Source: Acridotheres tristis
Taxonomy: Eukaryota > Chordata > Aves > Passeriformes > Sturnidae
DNA: 64,000 nt
Reading direction: 5' to 3'
Assembly: GCA_037013685.1 (NCBI GenBank)
Contig: CM072884.1
Coordinates: 102,661,548-102,725,547 of the forward strand
Shown: piece after piece, positions 41,922 to 54,733 of the stretch
How positions within the stretch are numbered: position 1 is the first letter of the stretch
Layout: each line of letters opens with the position of its first letter
Position numbers and translations under genes: made by a program
The notes under the pieces: generated by a model
Database searches by the model: none
What the model was told of the DNA's origin: nothing
The model's input: only the letters and a program-made list of their open reading frames with translations

Positions 41922-42548
41922 TTACCTGGAAGGACTATCCATGCATTCTCTGTCAGTTTTGTCTGGGAGCTCTGTGTAAGCCCTAGGGCAGACAACCAGT
42001 TCTGGCTTGAGCTGCTCTGTAGATGTGTCTCTGCTCAGCCCTGTGCCCTGTTGCCCCAATCTTTCTGGCAGGAACCCCAGATCTGCCTCCTGTATGATCA
42101 CTCTGGCCTTGCCTGGGCTGCTGGCTGAACAATCTCTGAAACAACTTCCCACCTGAGGATTCTGGTTCCGCAAAAATGCTGTTTTCCTTGGAAACAAGCT
42201 GGTCTTTCTGCATCTTTTATGGAAACCAGGCAGGCAGGGAGGCTTCCCTCCCACCTCCTGCAAGCCAGCTGGCACAATGAGGGTGAGGGGCTGCCTGCCC
42301 ATCTCACTGGACTTCATGGTTGTCATGGCTGTCCAGCTGCCCTGCTTCCCACCTGGCACACTGCCCAACTGCCTGGCTTCCTGGCTAGCTTTCCACCTGG
42401 GTAGCCAAATCCCTGTACAAAAGTTCTCAAAACATGCTCTGTGTGGTCTCAAAACAATCAAGTTTTCTGAAATCAAGTTAGGCAATAAAGTGAAGTTTTC
42501 TTTGTTTCCAGTGAGAAAAGCAGAAATAAAAAAGCAGAAAATTGTCAA
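41922..42548 (-). other. Longest open frame (208 codons), probably non-coding
   Basis: The predicted product begins MTIFCFFISAFLTGNKENF and is rich in Arg, Gly, Pro and Gln after residue 50. I recognise no domain. It coincides with a GC-rich patch, where long frames arise by chance, and overlapping frames are open on both strands. No splice-site, promoter or conservation evidence is available. A hypothetical lineage-specific gene cannot be excluded but is unlikely. Confidence 0.12.
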
Positions 42549-42958
42549 TAAAACAAAAATTGCACTTTGATTACCTCTTTAGTTTTCACAGCAGTTTCTG
42601 TGAAAAAAAAAAAAAAAAGAAAAAAGAAGAGACTACCATGGCAACATTACTTGTATTAGCAAATATAAAGGACTTTATAAGCCATTTTTCCTTTGTTTAG
42701 GCTATCTAGTCTCTTAGGCTATTTAGCATTTTCTTTTTTTATTTCCTTAAAAGCAAAAAAAAAGAAAAAAAAGTCACTCTGAAATGTTACAAAGGTTCAG
42801 GAAAATCTCTTCTAGGCTTTGAGATTTAGCATTGTCATTAAGTGAAATTAGGAATACATTTAGCATATCTTTATGTAGATTTCTGTCTCATAGCACCATG
42901 AAATTAGGATATTTGTTTTATTTGTTCAGTGTTACAGCTAATATATAACTAAAAATAA

Positions 42959-42976
42959 ATGCATGCATGCATGCAC
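42959..42976. repeat. (ATGC)n tract
   Basis: Four-base alternating purine-pyrimidine units, self-complementary and able in principle to adopt Z-DNA or cruciform structure. The tract is about 18 bp. Confidence 0.85.
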
Positions 42977-43689
42977 AATGTACAAACACAGAATTCAACT
43001 TAGGCAAGGGGCGAGCCCCAGCTCTGAACTTTAATGCCACTCCCAGGCCAATGGGTAAAGGGTGCTGGGGTGGAGGATCCAGATGAAGTTTCCCCAAAAC
43101 AATTAAGGCCTGTTAGTGCACTCAGGGCATTGAAAATTAGTCTCAATCCAGGGAGGTTTCCAAAGGGCTCTTATGTGAACTCGCCTACAAACAATCTGTC
43201 TTTGGCATATCTCATGACTGAGGTCTCAGCCTGGGCCAGGGTCAAAGCAGAAAGAAATCTGAGATTCCACAGAAGAGTGAGGCCAAACACAGCTTTTCAC
43301 AGTAGAGAGCTGTGATGGGAACATTCCCCAAAGCAGCCTTTGCACACAGACTTCCATTTTCTGTGGTACCACACAGGAGATGGACATTGGGTTGATAAGA
43401 GCTTTAAGACTGAATTGTCCACACATTTTGTTGAAGTATACATGTAAAAATCAAGAAACATATTTTCTGTCTCTTAAAGTACGTATTATTAGAGCAGAAC
43501 TTACACAGTAATTTAAGAGACAAATAATTGATCTCATGAGTGACAAAATTAAAATAAAAATTAGTTTACAAATATACCCTCTACCTGTTATTGCTCACGC
43601 CTCTAGATCTGATGCAGACTTTTTCAAATTCAATATAATGACTTTTCAAGTATGAGGAAATCCACAATATTTCCTGTGAATTCAAGATA

Positions 43690-43886
43690 TTATTATTAGT
43701 AGTAGTATCAATATCAACATCGGTATTATCATTAGTATTATATTTTTCTTGGTTTCAATTTTTAAACTTAACCTATAAGGGTTTCTTCTGTTTTTCCCCC
43801 TGATTATTGTCCCCATCTCACTGGAGAGGGATGGAGGAAATAGTGAGACACAGTATGGTGCTTAGTGTCTGGGGTTAAACCAGTCA
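43690..43886 (+). mobile_element. ERV-type LTR, 3' part (degenerate)
   Basis: The plus strand has the AT-rich 'tattattattagtagtagta' / 'tattatcattagtattata' segment, followed by 'ccccatctcactggagaggg', 'tatggtgcttagtgtctg' and 'gggttaaaccagtca'. This is the end of the same avian LTR family whose 5' part is at 40.1 kb. The presumed CA terminus falls at about 43,886. I did not find a primer-binding site after it. Confidence 0.8.
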
Positions 43887-46800
43887 ACTGTACTAAAATA
43901 GTATTTTATTAAACCAGAAGACAGCAACTATGACTGGGACAAGCAAATTCTCTGCTGTTTAATTACATCTTTTCTTCAGCATTCAAGGCATATACAGAAT
44001 CTCTAAACAAACCAATTAGTTATAACATTCATCACACTTTGAATTTCAACTCTTCTTCCTTGGAAGTTCCCCAGGAGTGTTCTCCACTAAGCAAAGGAGG
44101 AAGATACCAGGTGGCTGTTTCTGGATGTTAGAAGTAGCAGCAGTCTCAGGCAATTATTCGGGATCATGTCATTGCCATCACACGTTAGCTTCCAGGCCAA
44201 GATACCTAAGAGCTTAAGAATGTCTCTAATAGTCCAGATCAAAGGTCAGTTGAGTCCAGTGGTGAGTCCCATGGCCCTGAATGAATGCTTGGGAAGAACA
44301 TTAGACACAGAAATTGTGACATTTACCTAGGACATGCTCCTGCTCCAGGTAATTTAGTTCAGAGCTGAGAAGCTACAAAGCTGTCCTAGGCAATAGTGTT
44401 TACAGTCAGTGTAGGAGCCATGGTATTAGAGCAAATGATGAATTCTGGGGGCTTTCTCTGCTTTTTTCCAGCGTGCCTGTTTCTATGAAAGCAGTGCTGA
44501 TAGGTGACACCCTGGGTGCCCCCTTCTTGTAATCTCAGCATGGGCTCTTACCTCAGGGAGATGAGCTTTGGGCTCAGTCATCCTACAGAGACATGGATGA
44601 GGCTACTAACTCAGAATTTTTTTGGTAATAAATATACATGCCTGCCCCCTAACATCCTTCTAGGAACTGCCTCTCTGTTTTGTCTGGCTGCTAAGAACCA
44701 GTCTGTCCAATGCCTTTCACCCTCTGTAAGAATTATTTTTTCTTTTGATTCTCCTTCCACTCTTCTAAGTACTTCTCTCTTCTCATAAGAAGGGTGGATT
44801 ACTCTGATCCTTCCTGCTTGAGTATTTACTTTTGATTTTCTCAATCCAATGAAAATTAATAAGATCAAGTGAGTCAAGGGATATAAAGGGAAAGTAAACA
44901 GTTCATTTTATGAAAGAGGAAGAGGATAATATCTGAAATACTCTGTTGGAATCATTTCACCCGATCAGTCCAAATTCTAACAGATTAGCAGATGGCAAGA
45001 GCATTCTAAATGAGTGCAAATCTGTCCTTTGTGCTTTTAGGATCCCAAGAACACAATATTTATTCTAATGGTAAATATCTAGAAAAATTGCTGGGAAAAG
45101 AGGTAATATATTATAACTATGTTACAGAACAAAACTGAAGGCACAGAAGGCTATGAATTTTAGAATCCTTGGCTCTGATGAAACTTAAAAATTAAATCTG
45201 ACATGACATTGAGCCCTGCAGTCCTTCTCTAGATTTTTTCCACCAAAACTTATACATAAAAAAAATCCAGAATTATTTTAAATTGCAATAACTTTGCAGG
45301 TTTTTTGCATTTGATTTTCTCTCATTTAATTTGGTTTTCTGGCTTAAACTCCTACAGTTCAAATTCTGTAGAATATGGCCATCATACTTGATGGAAAACA
45401 TTGACACAGAGGTTTTCCTGTTCCTATCTTTCCTTCAGATACAGACAGTTGGATGACTTTGATTCTTATATAAATCTATACCTCATAAACCTTACAATTT
45501 TTTAAAAATCTGGAATAAAAATTAATACATTTTATACTATGGATTCATTGCATCAATCTCATTTTCTCTGTTATTTCCTTCCTCATTACAGTGTCAGTAC
45601 AAGCTGAAGTAACCCAATGGAAATCACTGAAGTTACATGAATATTATCCTTGTACTGGTCAAGAGAAAGTAGACAGTCTTCCTAAATGAAGGAAAGTAGA
45701 TTAAACTGAAGTGGAAAATCTGTATATACGAAAGACTTACTGGAAAAAGCACTTAATGATGTAAATCTCTACAAATAAGAAATAGGATGTGCAGGAATTA
45801 AAAAGTAAAATGACACTTAAGAGGCAGATAAACATTTTAGAGAGCTCAAGAACATAGCTTTTACTCCATTAATTCATTCAAATAATTGAGTAAAGCCTTG
45901 CTCAATAAAACTGGTTATTATACATTTGCTGACTTCCGGGTTTGTTTGACAGTGGTTTTGATTTGGTTTTGTGTAGTTCTGTTTTGGTTCTTTTTGGTAA
46001 TGTTTGGCATTTAGTCTGAAACACCTGAATAGCCTCGTAGTAATGAGATGACTGCTATTAGCGAGATCTGGTGCTGCACACAAATTCTAGTTGAAAGATC
46101 CAGCTACCTGTACTGCTGGAAGATTAGACAGTTGGAACACAACTGAAAGTTGCTTCTTCCCAAGCTCACCAGCAGCATAATTTCATGGATTTTATCACTA
46201 AAATGCACAACAATGTACAGTGAAAACAGGAGAGACTTAACATATTTAAGCTGTTAGTATATGCAGAGGAATTAGGAGAAAAATCTTGTATACACAGAAG
46301 CTGACCTACTTACATTTAGCAGTCTATGTTAAATATCAAAAAGCACATTCTGCTGAAGGCATTATATTCCTTGGAAAGTAATGACACATCTTCTAAACTG
46401 TTTTTCATTTATTTGTTCTGAGACAACTCTTTTCCATTGTGTTTGTGTATGATACAGCAGTTTTTGTAACAGAGATGGCTCTGAACTATTGCAATAAGTT
46501 AAATAGAAAGCAGAGATACAGAGGAAAACCAGCAGCAGAATACAGCTTTGAAGATACAGTAAACTTTTTAAAATAAGATTAAGATTTTGAAATTTTAACA
46601 CGTTTATGGATACTGTTTGGGAATTAAATTTCAGAGGGAAAGTTTGTGTTGCAGAGTTGTCATGACAGCTTGCCATGATGATCACAGATGAACTGGTGGG
46701 CCATAAAACTGGAGGAGATAGCAATGGTGCACTGCTGGAGACTGCCATGATTGTATATGTCTAGAATTCTACACTGCTGAATTTGGCAGATTCTAGTAGC

Positions 46801-47965
46801 ACATCAAAGGGAAAAAAATATTTGACCAAAGACAATGAATAATGAACAAAGAAAGTACAAATATAAGGATCAAAGTGTTAAGAAAACATGGCAGTTTATC
46901 ACTGAATCCTAAACAACATGCCCAACATTGTGATTTGACTGTCAGACATAAATAGTAAGACTGGGATTGTTTTGAATGACCAAAAATTTTAAAAACCCAT
47001 TCAAAATAAAAGAACTATATGTATTATTTTGCTCATATTCACTTTGGTTTCATTTAAGTATACAATTTTGTATATTTTTGAGTCTTCCAAAGTTCTAATT
47101 TTCCTCTTTTCACTATTCCATGCAAAAGAAGAGCTGATGCAATTGGACTTCAACATCTAGAGGAGTGCCACTTCCCAGTGTGCTCAGAGCTGACTCCAGC
47201 ACGCTCAGAGCTCCTGATTCCTTCTGCTTTGGTCAGATGGGTGCAGCTCTGCAGTTCATTTCTGTAGGTCCAGTCAGCAGCAGTGCTTACAGCTCTTGCA
47301 GAGAAATCCAGCTGGATCCCTCAGCACTGGCTGACCAGCAGGAGGTTACTGAGGAATGCAGACCCTGCACTCTGCAGAGTGTATCCCCACACTTGGTGTC
47401 AGATGGATAATCCACTGCTTCAATCCCATGGAACACCAAGGCACTTACCCAGCCAGACTGTGGACGTCTCTGGGTGCTGGTGTCCTTCTGCTCATCAGCC
47501 AGTCCACACTTGAACTTTGCTAACAACTAAGAAAAACACACAGTTGGACTCACCTCCTGAGTCAGACACAGAAAGCTGCTTGAATAAACATTTCTAGTGC
47601 CATTATTGTGTATTGTGCTGTGGCTGACAACTGGTTCTCCAGAAGCATCTGAGCAGGATAACACTGTAGTGTACCAGGAATCTGTGTTTGGGCAGCTGAG
47701 TCACCCTGCTATATTTAGGTGTCTACAACATAAGTGATTACACGGGCCCAGGTATCTAAGCTCCTGTTAGAGTCAATAGCCATCTAGGCAATACAGTCAA
47801 TAGAGCTATTCAGCTCTCCCAAAGCAGATACCTACTTTAGAAGGAGATAAATAGATCCCTAGACTCCACTGGCTGTGCTGGCTACATGAGATAAAACAAG
47901 AACGCGATTCTCATGTTCATCCAAAAATTTGTCATAAAAAAGAGGCTGAACTTCTACTTCTCCTG

Positions 47966-48090
47966 TTTGGTTTTTCTTGTATTTTGGGGGGTTGAGTTTT
48001 TTTTTTGTTTGTTTGTTTTGTTTTGGCTTTTTTTGTTTTGTTTTGTTTTGGTTAATTGGGTTTTTGTTTTTATTGGCTTTGTTTTTGTTT
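47966..48090 (+). repeat. T/G simple-sequence tract (TTTTG-like)
   Basis: A low-complexity tract of TTTG and TTTTG units. Its open frame (Phe/Val/Leu-rich) imitates a membrane protein but is purely a product of composition. Confidence 0.85.
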
Positions 48091-51000
48091 TTCTCCTAAA
48101 GAAGAAACAAATACCTTTAAGATAAGAGCTGCTATCAGTTGGAAAAAAAAAAGGTCTATGCTTTCAAGTCTTTCTTCATATTATAAACCACATGAGGCTG
48201 TGCTCCAGGGCTTTGATTTTCCAACCTTTTAGAATGGACATCTGAAGAATGATACAACTTTAACAAGGCCATGTATGAGAAAAGAGCTGTTCCTCCATAT
48301 GGAATCAAGAATTTCAAAATATGTAGGTCTCATTCTTATGGAATCAGGATGTGTCAAGGTGCACATTTACTAATTCACTATTTTTCTCAGCTTCTCTAGA
48401 CAAAACATAGCTTTAGTTGGTCTAATAAATGGAACTCTTTTTCCTTCATCTAACTGTAACCCACAAAAGTTATTAAAATACTGTCATTGCTCCTGTTGGA
48501 TCTGGTAGATGTAACAGGCAGGTGCAGCTGATTGAAATTCAAAATGAAACTTCAGGGGTTTGAAAGCAACAGATGACTGAATCAGGAATTAGTAAGGACT
48601 CCAGAATTTTTGGATTCCATTCCATGATGAGAAGCTCAGTTGTTATTAGACCATTATTAGATTTAATTTATAATCCAGAAGTTAAGTCAGTTTTCATCCT
48701 TTGTTATTATAAATCCTAGTATTGCTTAGCATGAAGTTCTGTCCAGAGCATCTGGGAGACATTTTTAAATTTTAAAAATGGAGAAGAGTTATTTTTATGA
48801 AGAAGGAAGTGGGCTTTCTTTTAACCAGCAAAAATAGGATTTCCCATTTTTACTGGAAATAGCCTATTTTCCATCAGCTTTTAAAAAATATTGTGAAAAA
48901 GATATTTCTAGGGAAGTAATGAAGTATTATACAAATTCAGTTTACAAGAAATAACTCAATAACTCTTTTTTTCCAAAAAAATGTCTCTATATTTGTCATT
49001 TTTATGATAAGTCATTTAGCACAAGTGGACTACTGGAACAAAGAAAGGGGAAGAAAAAGATGTTAAAGTAGTCTGAAAATACAATATATATACAGATGGG
49101 AATTGGGAAGCAAAGTTTTGGCAATCTTGTTTTACTCTTTTTCTGATAAATACGAAACTATTTTGTGGGGTTTATAAATTCAATTAATCTTTTCACTGAC
49201 ATTAAAACCTGCACCTGGTCTTCCATGTGATGTGCACACCAGAGGTGTGATCCTGTATAATTATGAGCAGTCATTGAACAGAAGTTTAGTGAGCTCAGGC
49301 AGAATGACTAAGCACCAAATGGAGTGGAAAATTCTATTATTGTGTATTTGGTTTTGGGTAAAGAGCTTTTACCTACAGACAGGTTTAGAGGCTAGGTGTC
49401 ATCTTTATACCACTCATCAAATTAATTCATTTTTCAGAGAGATCCTTTCTTTTCTGCTACTTCACTCCCTGGGTGCAACCACACTGCAGGGGGTTGCTGC
49501 TAGTGATGAAGCTTTGTTAGAAAATGTCTTTTAAAAATTCTGATGTAGCAGGCACAGAGAGAAAAGCTTTATAAGTATGTGATCCAAGAACCAGCTTCAG
49601 ATTTTAAGCTGTAACAGGCTTTCATTTGCATTTAAAAATCTCATTCACTTTAAAAGACCTGATCAGAATAAGGAAGAGAAAAAATGGCTAAAGGTTATAA
49701 AAGCACTTTTTTTTAGTGCAGTTTCTAATTTAATTACTGGGGTGAAAAAAATGGAATTGCTCCTCTAAACCCAGACATATTGTTGGTGAGATATGAGGAA
49801 AAAGCAGAGGCAGTGCAAAGGCAGGTGTTATCTCTGCTCTCTGTTTCCTTGTGCAAAACTATAGATGTCTCATTTGTTTTGATTTCAGAAAAAAAATATT
49901 TTAAAATTGAAACAGAGTCTGAAACAATACTTAGTTATAAGCTAGTCTATTTGAGAATTGCAAGTATTCACACCTGCCAACCTTCTACAACAACTCTTTT
50001 GAAGGCTTTTTTCATTATCTTGAAGGAGGTTTTTATTTGCAATTTACTGTTTTCTCACTTTCGAATCCTCTGTAATTTTAAATGCATTTTTAAATTTTAG
50101 AGTTATTATATTCTTTGAAGGCTGGATATTTAATTTCATGAGGAGTGTTTGCAGAGTATAAAACTTTTGAACAGTATCCTATACTGGATATTGTCTCTGT
50201 TTACAATCAGTTTAAAATATTAATATTAAGGTTATATAGAACAGTGATTTTAGGTGAGTTGTTTTTTTAATTGTGTGAGTCCTTCAAACCCATCCAAACC
50301 CAAAATCTAACCACTTACATAACACCATGCACAAAAAACCCTTTTCTGTTTTGAAAAAAAGGAACATCTGTAAATTTGTTTTGTGAGGGTATTTCCCTTC
50401 CCTCCCACCTTTTTTTTTTACTATAGCGTAGATTTGAATTTGTAAATTTAGATTCTAATGCATGTTGACAGAGAAGCAAAATTTTCATGAGGGATTTTAT
50501 CTTTTTTGGTTTTTTTTACGGTGACTAAGAGTGAGGTAAGTAGATTACCAAAACAGCTGTTCTCCAACTGATGGCAGTCTCAGCATTGTCTGTGATTGGT
50601 TCTGTCTGGACAATGCCAGCATTATTTTCTTGCTTTCCAGTGATGAAAATAATTCCTGTAGTAGTAACACAAGAATGTCTTCCATTTCTCACTACTGGCA
50701 ATATTAAGTGATCATAAAGCTAAGAGATATAAAAGTCATCTGACTCTTACTAAATAGTGGTAATGAGTCTCTGGATTGTTGCATTATATGTTTCTTAAAT
50801 TCATGAACTCCCAGTGCACAAGATTCAGAATTAAAAAGACAATCAGCAGCTCTAGTTTGCAGAGTCTGTTTTTGTGTTGAAGACAAGTGGAATTTGCCTG
50901 TAAATATTTCAACTAGATTTATTTAAGTATGAAAGAATTAAGTATAAAGATAGAATTAAGTTTCCTCAGAAGATCAAAAGAAAGCTTCAGTAAAAGAAGA

Positions 51001-51117
51001 TGTAGCTATGCAATAATTACAGAAGCAGTTTTCCTGTTTTGAAAAGGGAATAAATTTCTTAAAGTAAGAAAAGTATATGTAGCATCTTCACAACTTAAAC
51101 AATTCAATTCCAGTGTT

Positions 51118-51216
51118 TGAAACAAATAAACCAAACCAAACTAAACCAAACTAAAAAAACGCTTTCCAAACAAGCAAAAACCAAACCAATCAAGCACAAA
51201 ACAAAAAAAATCCCAA
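51118..51216 (+). repeat. A/C simple-sequence tract (AAACC/AAACT-like)
   Basis: Irregular units such as 'aaaccaaaccaaactaaacc', low complexity, with no coding meaning. Confidence 0.8.
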
Positions 51217-52183
51217 CCCATTTAGGAGGCAAGCATTCCATGGTTTCCAAGGTTCACTGCATGCTATTTTCCATGTGCAGCACATTCAGACATCCAAAGT
51301 GTTTAGAACAATGCTAAAATAAAAAAAGAAAATTTCTTCTTCCTTTGCCCACATCCAGACCTTCTAATATATCATCTTTAGATAAAAAAGGTTAGGTTTC
51401 AAGCTAGACATGTGCTGAAAAGGTCGCACTCCAATTTTGAAACCCAAGAGAGCAATGAAAGAAATGCTGGCTAGCAGTTCCTTAGAGTTTGCTTTATAGA
51501 CATGAGAAAAAGAAAATAATGGCCAGCTTTGGAAACCATTTCTCTTTTAAGAGATGATACTTGCTGGTGACCAGCCATTTACTTATTGGTGACCAAGCCT
51601 TTATGAGCTCATTAGCCATTTTGATTTTTCAGCTTAGCAGGAATTTTCAACCTGGGTCATGATTAGAATTAGAATGCTGCTGTAACATCTCTAAAAATGG
51701 GCCAGGATCTTCAAACATGAAGAGCTAAATTTTGGCATTTTAAACTATATATAGAAACTGACATATAGAGATGCAATTCTCGGAAATGCTGAATATCCAA
51801 ACCCTACTAGTTTAATGGGAAGTGCTCTATGAAGCTAAAATGTAATTTATTTTAACAGCACTCTTCATGCACCATGGCACAAAATGCTTTTCAAGAAAGG
51901 CAAACTTCTTTTCTGAGTCATAACATTATAAATTCAGCATGACTTTGGATTTAAAGATATCAAAGGGAGAGTAAACTTCATCCAAAATGTTTAAGAACTC
52001 TTATAAGGCTTCTTACAAATGTAGGGACTCAGATTTATGATAAAAAAATGAGGACAACGAGGAAATTGTCTTGAATGTGATGTAAGCGCTTGAGTTGTTT
52101 GATTTTTCTGATGTATTTCTGCCTTGTTATTTGGTGGCTGGGATAATCTGTCATTCCCTGGTGATGTCTGACACTGTATGTTT

Positions 52184-52420
52184 TTATATGCTAGTGTGGC
52201 TTTTGCTGGGACTCTCAGGGCATCCCCAGCAGCTGTCCTTGCCTGCCCAAGCTCCTGGGGCTCCCAGGGCCCAGTACCACTGAGCCCCCAGGGCCACCAG
52301 CCCTGGTCCCAGCAATGTTGCTGCAGGGCTCTTCTCCAGCTGCCCACAGCCAGATCCTGCCCCATGGGGAACTCCCAAGGGATCCCCAGTGGTCTCAGCT
52401 CCCAGGACATGCCCTGACAA
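52184..52420. other. GC-rich, CpG-free block
   Basis: About 235 bp of strongly GC-rich sequence in which I see no CpG dinucleotide. The total depletion suggests long-term methylation of a formerly GC-rich repeat. Open frames on both strands (up to 139 codons on the minus strand, extending outside) have no recognisable domain. Confidence 0.5.
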
Positions 52421-53067
52421 TTTGCTGCTCGATTTTAGTGACAAATATCAATACAGGAGCATGTAAAGAATAATTATGACAGCTGGCATGCAGTAAATAA
52501 AGTTCATGTGGTAGCAGTTTTATACCTTAGTGTTATACACGAAGAAAATAAAATAGAAAAAGTAGTTGTAAGGTTTTATTCAACATCTCTTTGAAACAGA
52601 CTTAAGGGGCTTGTATTTTATCAAAATGTACTTTCTTGAATCCCACACAGGTATGTTTTAAATAGCAAAACACCATTTCCTTTTACTGCATTGCAATGTA
52701 AATTGTGGCATTAATAACTTTTTGCTGCTTTAAGGAAATTATCTATTTTAAAAGAGCTAACTGATTTTCATGGACTAGTACATGTGTGGCTGTGTGCAAT
52801 ATTTACTTCCAAATGTTCATTGTCAGATAAAAAAAAGGAAGAGATAAAAGTCATTGGAGAAGAGACTACTTCTTCTCAATTTTAGCCAGAGGGTGGAATC
52901 CTTGGGCTTTTTTATGACCTGTTTTATTTATAATTTTATTATCAAGTGAATGCATTTTTAAACTTTAATTCCTATAAAACTGAAAGCAAGAATTTAGGGG
53001 CCAAGGTCTAGGAAGTAAATTAGAAGGCTCCAGTTCTGTATATCTTGGTGAGAACAATATGTCTTTA

Positions 53068-53680
53068 TGACATGGTTAAACCACAGCCAGCCTCTTGTTC
53101 ACTCTCCATGCTCCCTATTCCTCGTCCCAGTGGGGAGGAGAATTAAGAAAAGACACACCTTGTGGCTTTGGATAAGAACAATTTACTGATTCAAACAAAA
53201 TATAATCATAATAAATAAATTAAAATATAGTGTAGTATCAACAATAATAACAAAAATAATAGCAAAAATATTTTATAGGGAGAGAGTAGGAAAACCAGAA
53301 AAACAAGTGGTGTACAACACAATTTCACACTAACTGCTGACTGATGCCCAGCCCATCCCTGAGCCATGAAGAGTCCCCTTCCAGCTAACTCTCCCCAATT
53401 CAAATACTGGGCATGACATTCATGACATGACACAGTGTGAGATATTATTTTGGGCAGTTTGGGTCAGTTCTCCTGACTATGCTTCTTCCCAGATTTTTGT
53501 GCAGCTCCTCCCTGGCAGAGCATCAGGCAATGAAAAGCCCTTGATTCAGGGTAAGCATTGCTCAGCCACAGCTAAAACATCAGTGTGTTATCAACATTAT
53601 TCTCATACTAAATCAAACCCACAGAGTTGCACCAGCTGCTAGGGTGAAAAATGAAGTCTGTTCCAGACAAAACCAGGATA
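53068..53680 (-). mobile_element. Solo LTR of an avian endogenous retrovirus (near full length)
   Basis: The reverse complement runs from a form of 'tcctggttt' at 53,680 through 'ctgatgttttagctgtggct', 'aactgcccaaaataatatct', a decayed TATA region ('ccagtatttgaattg', about 53,396-53,410), the AT-rich 'attattgttgatactacac' region and 'gttcttatccaaagccacaa' to 'ggctgtggtttaaccatg' at 53,068. This is the whole order of a common bird LTR. No internal retroviral sequence adjoins either end, so it is a solo LTR left by recombination between two LTRs. No matching 5-bp target duplication was seen, consistent with age. The small open frames inside are not genes. Confidence 0.85.
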
Positions 53681-54733
53681 CTGTGTAATAGCCTTTGAGT
53701 CTAGATAAAAATTCTGTTCCTTCAAAACTTCTGTAAATAATGCAGAAAAAGGCTCGAAATTGTGTGTAGCTGTAGTGATTCTAATTCTGTGTATTGGTTC
53801 ATAACACTTTGACTTTGGCCATGACATCCATTTCTACAGCCAAGAACATGACTGAACATCTTCAAATGGTAATTTTGTCACTGACAGGATGGTCTGAGGA
53901 CAATGTGTTCCCATAGAATGGTAGAGTAATAAGAAAACAGTAAATATTTCAGAAACATAAGAATATTCTGGCTTGTAATAAACTCAGCATGGTGAAATTC
54001 CAATAGGTCAGCCACAATAAATGTGCAGTCACACATGACAATGAAAATAATATGCATTTTTGTAGTTGTCTAGAATCCCATAGGGATTTACCTCCACTCA
54101 GTTTGTTTCAGAATAAATTAATTATTGGTTTGAAACTGTTGCACTGCAAGGCTAAAGACAAATGACAGAAGGCCTTAGAAATCTGCCATCAGCATAGCTA
54201 CTCTACATAAAATTCTGACCAGAAGCTATTCTTTATTCTTTCTCCTTTTCCTGCTATTTCCTCTGGGAAGCTGGGAATCAAAGAATCAAAGGCACGGGAA
54301 TAAAAGATATTTCCCACATACAGCATTTTCAGTTTTCCAGTTTCTTTTGTTGTAACTAGTTTTTGAATGAGACAGACAAAATGTACAAAATGTTGAGTAT
54401 TTCCTGACCTGCTCTTTACTGTGACACTTTTTTTTGGTGTAAATCCGATTTTCTACTGGCATCCCTGAGGAACCATTGGATAATAATGCTATGTACAGCC
54501 ATTCCTGTCTCATTTGAAATAGCCCTTGGCTGCCCTTCCCAGCATGGCTGCACAGAGGACTTAAGCTCTTTCAGAGCATGCTGCCTCTGAAATGGAGTAT
54601 GAGAGACAGCAGCCAGCCTATTGGAATAATCCACCTGTAAGGAATTACACACTTGCAACAGGATCGGCCAAGTCAGTTTAAAAGCATTATCTAACAGGAG
54701 AGAGCAGAAAAATTAGTGAAGTTACTGCATTAT
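53681..54733. other. Unannotated AT-rich DNA
   Basis: The interval between the solo LTR and the left arm of the large inverted repeat. No gene or named repeat recognised. Confidence 0.55.

Larger units (their letters stand above)
40384..43689. other. Interval between LTR 5' and 3' parts; origin unclear
   Basis: It lies between two parts of one LTR family in the same orientation. It could be a decayed internal ERV region between two truncated LTRs, or DNA inserted into one LTR. No retroviral gag, protease, polymerase or envelope motif is recognisable. It contains GC-rich blocks at about 41,930-42,420 and 43,010-43,320, an A-run at 42,603-42,618, and an (ATGC)n tract. Confidence 0.45.
43887..53067. 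other. Long AT-rich stretch without recognised genes
   Basis: No exon or clear transposon. Notable contents are a TTTTG/TTTG-rich tract at about 47,966-48,090, an AAACC/AAACT-rich tract at 51,118-51,216, and GC-rich blocks at about 47,160-47,560 and 52,184-52,420. Open frames are at most 139 codons without domains. Confidence 0.55.

Noticed and set aside
47913..48125. Phe/Val-rich frame resembling a membrane peptide
   Set aside because: Lies in a TTTTG simple-sequence tract; hydrophobicity is an artefact of T-rich codons.
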